NCBI GenBank assembly: GCA_028583605.1
Contig: CM053325.1
Coordinates: 41,095,435 to 41,159,434 of the forward strand
Direction: 5' to 3'
Length of the DNA stretch: 64,000 bases
Source: Dastarcus helophoroides
Lineage: Eukaryota > Arthropoda > Insecta > Coleoptera > Bothrideridae
Each line of letters opens with the position of its first letter. The stretch's first letter is position 1. The notes beneath the pieces were generated by a model. The model searched no databases, had not been told where the DNA came from, and was given only the letters and a program-made list of their open reading frames with translations. The translations under genes were made by a program, and so were the position numbers. Below, piece by piece: positions 62,256 to 64,000 of this stretch.

Positions 62256-63711
62256 TTATCTATCAACCTTAACTATTTTTAACAGGGATGAATGGCCTAA
62301 AGGTCCAGCGCAACCATTCATAAGGTTGTTTCCAGCCTTATGGATGGCTAAGCTCTCACATGCATTTAACATATAATTCTTATTAACTACTCTTAACAAT
62401 TTAATATCATTATCTATCCTATGATCTAATTCAAAAGCATGTCGAGCCACACTTGACTTCTCAGTTCTTCCGTACCTCAAATGAGCCAAATGTTCTTTGA
62501 GTCGGATTTTAAGAGATCGTCTAGTTTGTCCAACATACTTTTGAGGACAATCCCTACATGAAATTTGGTAAATACCAGACTTATCTGTTTGCTCTACTTT
62601 ATCCTTTAAACTACCTAAAAGCGAATTTAATTTTCCATTAGAAGTATAAATAACCCGAAAACCCTGATTTCGTAAAATTCCACCCAAACCCTGCGTGAGC
62701 GAGGGTTCAAATGGAAGTGAGACGAATTTAAAGTTTTTGTTTTCATCAGCTCGGAAAGTTGTAGTATTCACCAATTCACATTTAAATTTTTTCTTATTAA
62801 TAATTTTATAAATAATATTTGGATCGAATCCATTAACTTCAGCTATATGTTTTATTGTCTTCAACTCCTTTCTGAATCTTTCCCTACTAAGAGGAAGACT
62901 CAGAAGGCGATGGGCAAGGAAGTTGAAGCTTGCCATTTTGTGCTGTATGCAATGGTTTGAATCGGAAGTTATATAGCGGAAGGTACTGGAATCTTTCCTA
63001 TATACATCAAATTCTAATCTATTTTTATTCCTAATGACTAAAATGTCTAAAAATGGTAAAGCGGCTTCTTTCTCTAATTCTACAGTGAATTTAACTGTTG
63101 GAAAACGTGAATTTAAAACATCAATGAAATTATCTAAATTTTGATTTTTTGTGTCGAAAATAGCAAAAATATCATCTACATATCTAATCCATACCCTAGG
63201 AAACAAACTACATTCATTTTTAAGACGACTTTCAAAAACACCCATGAAGAGCTCAGCCATGAAAGGTGACAAAGGATTTCCCATGGCTGCTCCCTCAAGT
63301 TGTTCATAAAATTCGTTATTAATTTGGAAATAATTTTGATCCATACATATTTTCGTTAATGAAATATATTCGTCAATAATTTTGCCTGAAAGGTTATTAG
63401 ATTCCAACAGATCTCGAAGGTATAATAAAGTTTGAGGTATGGGTACACTGGGAAAGAGGGAAGAAACATCAAAAGAAACCAGCATTTCACCTTCCAACAA
63501 CTCTTCATTCTGAATTTTCTGTACAAACTCTTGGGAATTTTTGACTGACAAACTGGGTTGCTGGAATTCTAATTTGCTGAATTCTTTTACTAGCCATTTT
63601 GATAAATTATAGGTCGGTGCTCCAATAGCTGACACAATTGGTCTCACCGCCTTTCCAGGTTTATGTATTTTTGGGAGACAATATAACTTAGGTACGGTGG
63701 GGTTAGATACA
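62256..63711 (-). CDS. Penelope-like reverse transcriptase / GIY-YIG endonuclease, N-terminally truncated
   Basis: About 485 codons are open without a stop, from the junction at 63711 to the stop at 62256. RT motifs in order: KLYCLPKIHKPGKAVRPIVS, VSFDVSSLFPSVPI (first catalytic Asp), GAAMGNPLSPF, and WIRYVDDIFAIF (YVDD, catalytic pair), then LPFLDILVIR. The C-terminal third is the GIY-YIG nuclease: SGIYQISCRDCPQKYVGQT, then RRSLKIRLKEH, and a late glutamate in NACESLAIHKAG. This RT plus GIY-YIG pairing defines endonuclease-bearing Penelope-like elements. The first part of the protein (before RT motif 1) is missing and no ATG precedes the frame, so it is a 5'-truncated copy. The absence of internal stops suggests a young insertion. 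Confidence 0.9.
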
Positions 63712-64000
63712 TTAAAGGATAAAGTAGAGCAAACAGATAAGTCTGGTATTTACCAAATTTCATGTAGGGATTGTCCTCAAAAGTATGTTGGACAAACTAG
63801 ACGATCTCTTAAAATCCGACTCAAAGAACATTTGGCTCATTTGAGGTACGGAAGAACTGAGAAGTCAAGTGTGGCTCGACATGCTTTTGAATTAGATCAT
63901 AGGATAGATAATGATATTAAATTGTTAAGAGTAGTTAATAAGAATTATATGTTAAATGCATGTGAGAGCTTAGCCATCCATAAGGCTGGAAACAACCTTA
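63712..64000 (+). pseudogene. Inverted partial copy of the Penelope-like endonuclease
   Basis: From TTAAAGGATAAAG (63712) to the window end, the plus strand repeats the reverse complement of about 62335-62622, encoding KDKVEQTDKSGIYQISC and onward through the GIY-YIG domain. No difference was noticed by eye. It continues beyond the window. Together with the minus-strand copy it forms a long inverted repeat with about 1.1 kb between the arms. Confidence 0.85.

Larger units (their letters stand above)
62050..63711 (-). mobile_element. Penelope-like element (5'-truncated) with 3' terminal segment
   Basis: An RT-GIY-YIG reading frame (62256-63711) is followed 3' by about 200 bases of non-coding terminal sequence carrying a hammerhead motif (62098-62146) and the CCCCTGAAACC segment shared with 47.3 kb. 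The 5' end is cut at 63711/63712, where an inverted copy of the element's own 3' coding part begins. Inverted, truncated pairs of this kind are typical of Penelope-like insertions. Confidence 0.85.

Overview
This is an AT-rich nuclear segment of an insect genome, probably a beetle or another holometabolous insect (low confidence on the order). The evidence is spliced genes with GT-AG introns, animal-type retroelements (Ty3/gypsy, Penelope-like, non-LTR), Tc1/mariner-type transposons, tRNA-derived SINEs and long non-coding spacers. There is no bacterial-style gene packing and no CRISPR array.

Host genes: two secreted gamma-glutamyl hydrolase (GGH)-like genes lie head to head about 15 kb apart. 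The plus-strand gene (20415-22679) is complete: four exons, 323 codons, a TATA box and poly(A) signals. The minus-strand copy (4687-5613) has exons 1-3 with identical intron positions and phases, but I find no fourth exon, so it looks like a truncated paralog. Both keep the nucleophile cysteine. The intact one reads HPS where the family usually has HPE.

Mobile elements make up most of the rest. From left to right: two repeat tails or SINEs (3.76-4.62 kb); a Penelope-type fragment (13.9-14.36 kb); a complete but dead mariner-like element with long inverted repeats (16748-18850); an inverted-repeat element in GGH intron 2 (21.08-21.55 kb); a decayed non-LTR retrotransposon (25.6-27.1 kb) split by a solo LTR and adjoining a second RT fragment; a tRNA-derived SINE (about 30 kb); a Ty3/gypsy element laid out LTR-internal-LTR-internal-LTR (31708-44131) inside one 4-bp target duplication; a Penelope-type foldback with a 13-bp target duplication (44859-46445); an internally deleted mariner-like element (46472-47124); a 453-bp compound TG/TGCG microsatellite (51.04-51.50 kb); a 647-bp MITE (52680-53326); a broken element with a chromodomain integrase (53.46-55.57 kb); a second solo LTR of the family seen at 26 kb (56768-57104); an inverted-repeat element (58.85-59.94 kb); and a Penelope-like element encoding RT and GIY-YIG endonuclease, joined to an inverted copy of its own 3' part, at the right edge.

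The most interesting signals are (1) hammerhead-ribozyme-like motifs in all five Penelope-type repeat segments, some with intact and some with mutated cores; (2) the tandem gypsy element, whose middle junction reads like a base-by-base blend of the two outer flanks and so may be an assembly artefact; and (3) the diverged GGH pair. I see no clearly new gene system. Long stretches (for example 5.7-13.3 kb, 47.2-49.7 kb and 60-62 kb) hold only AT-rich sequence in which I recognise nothing.
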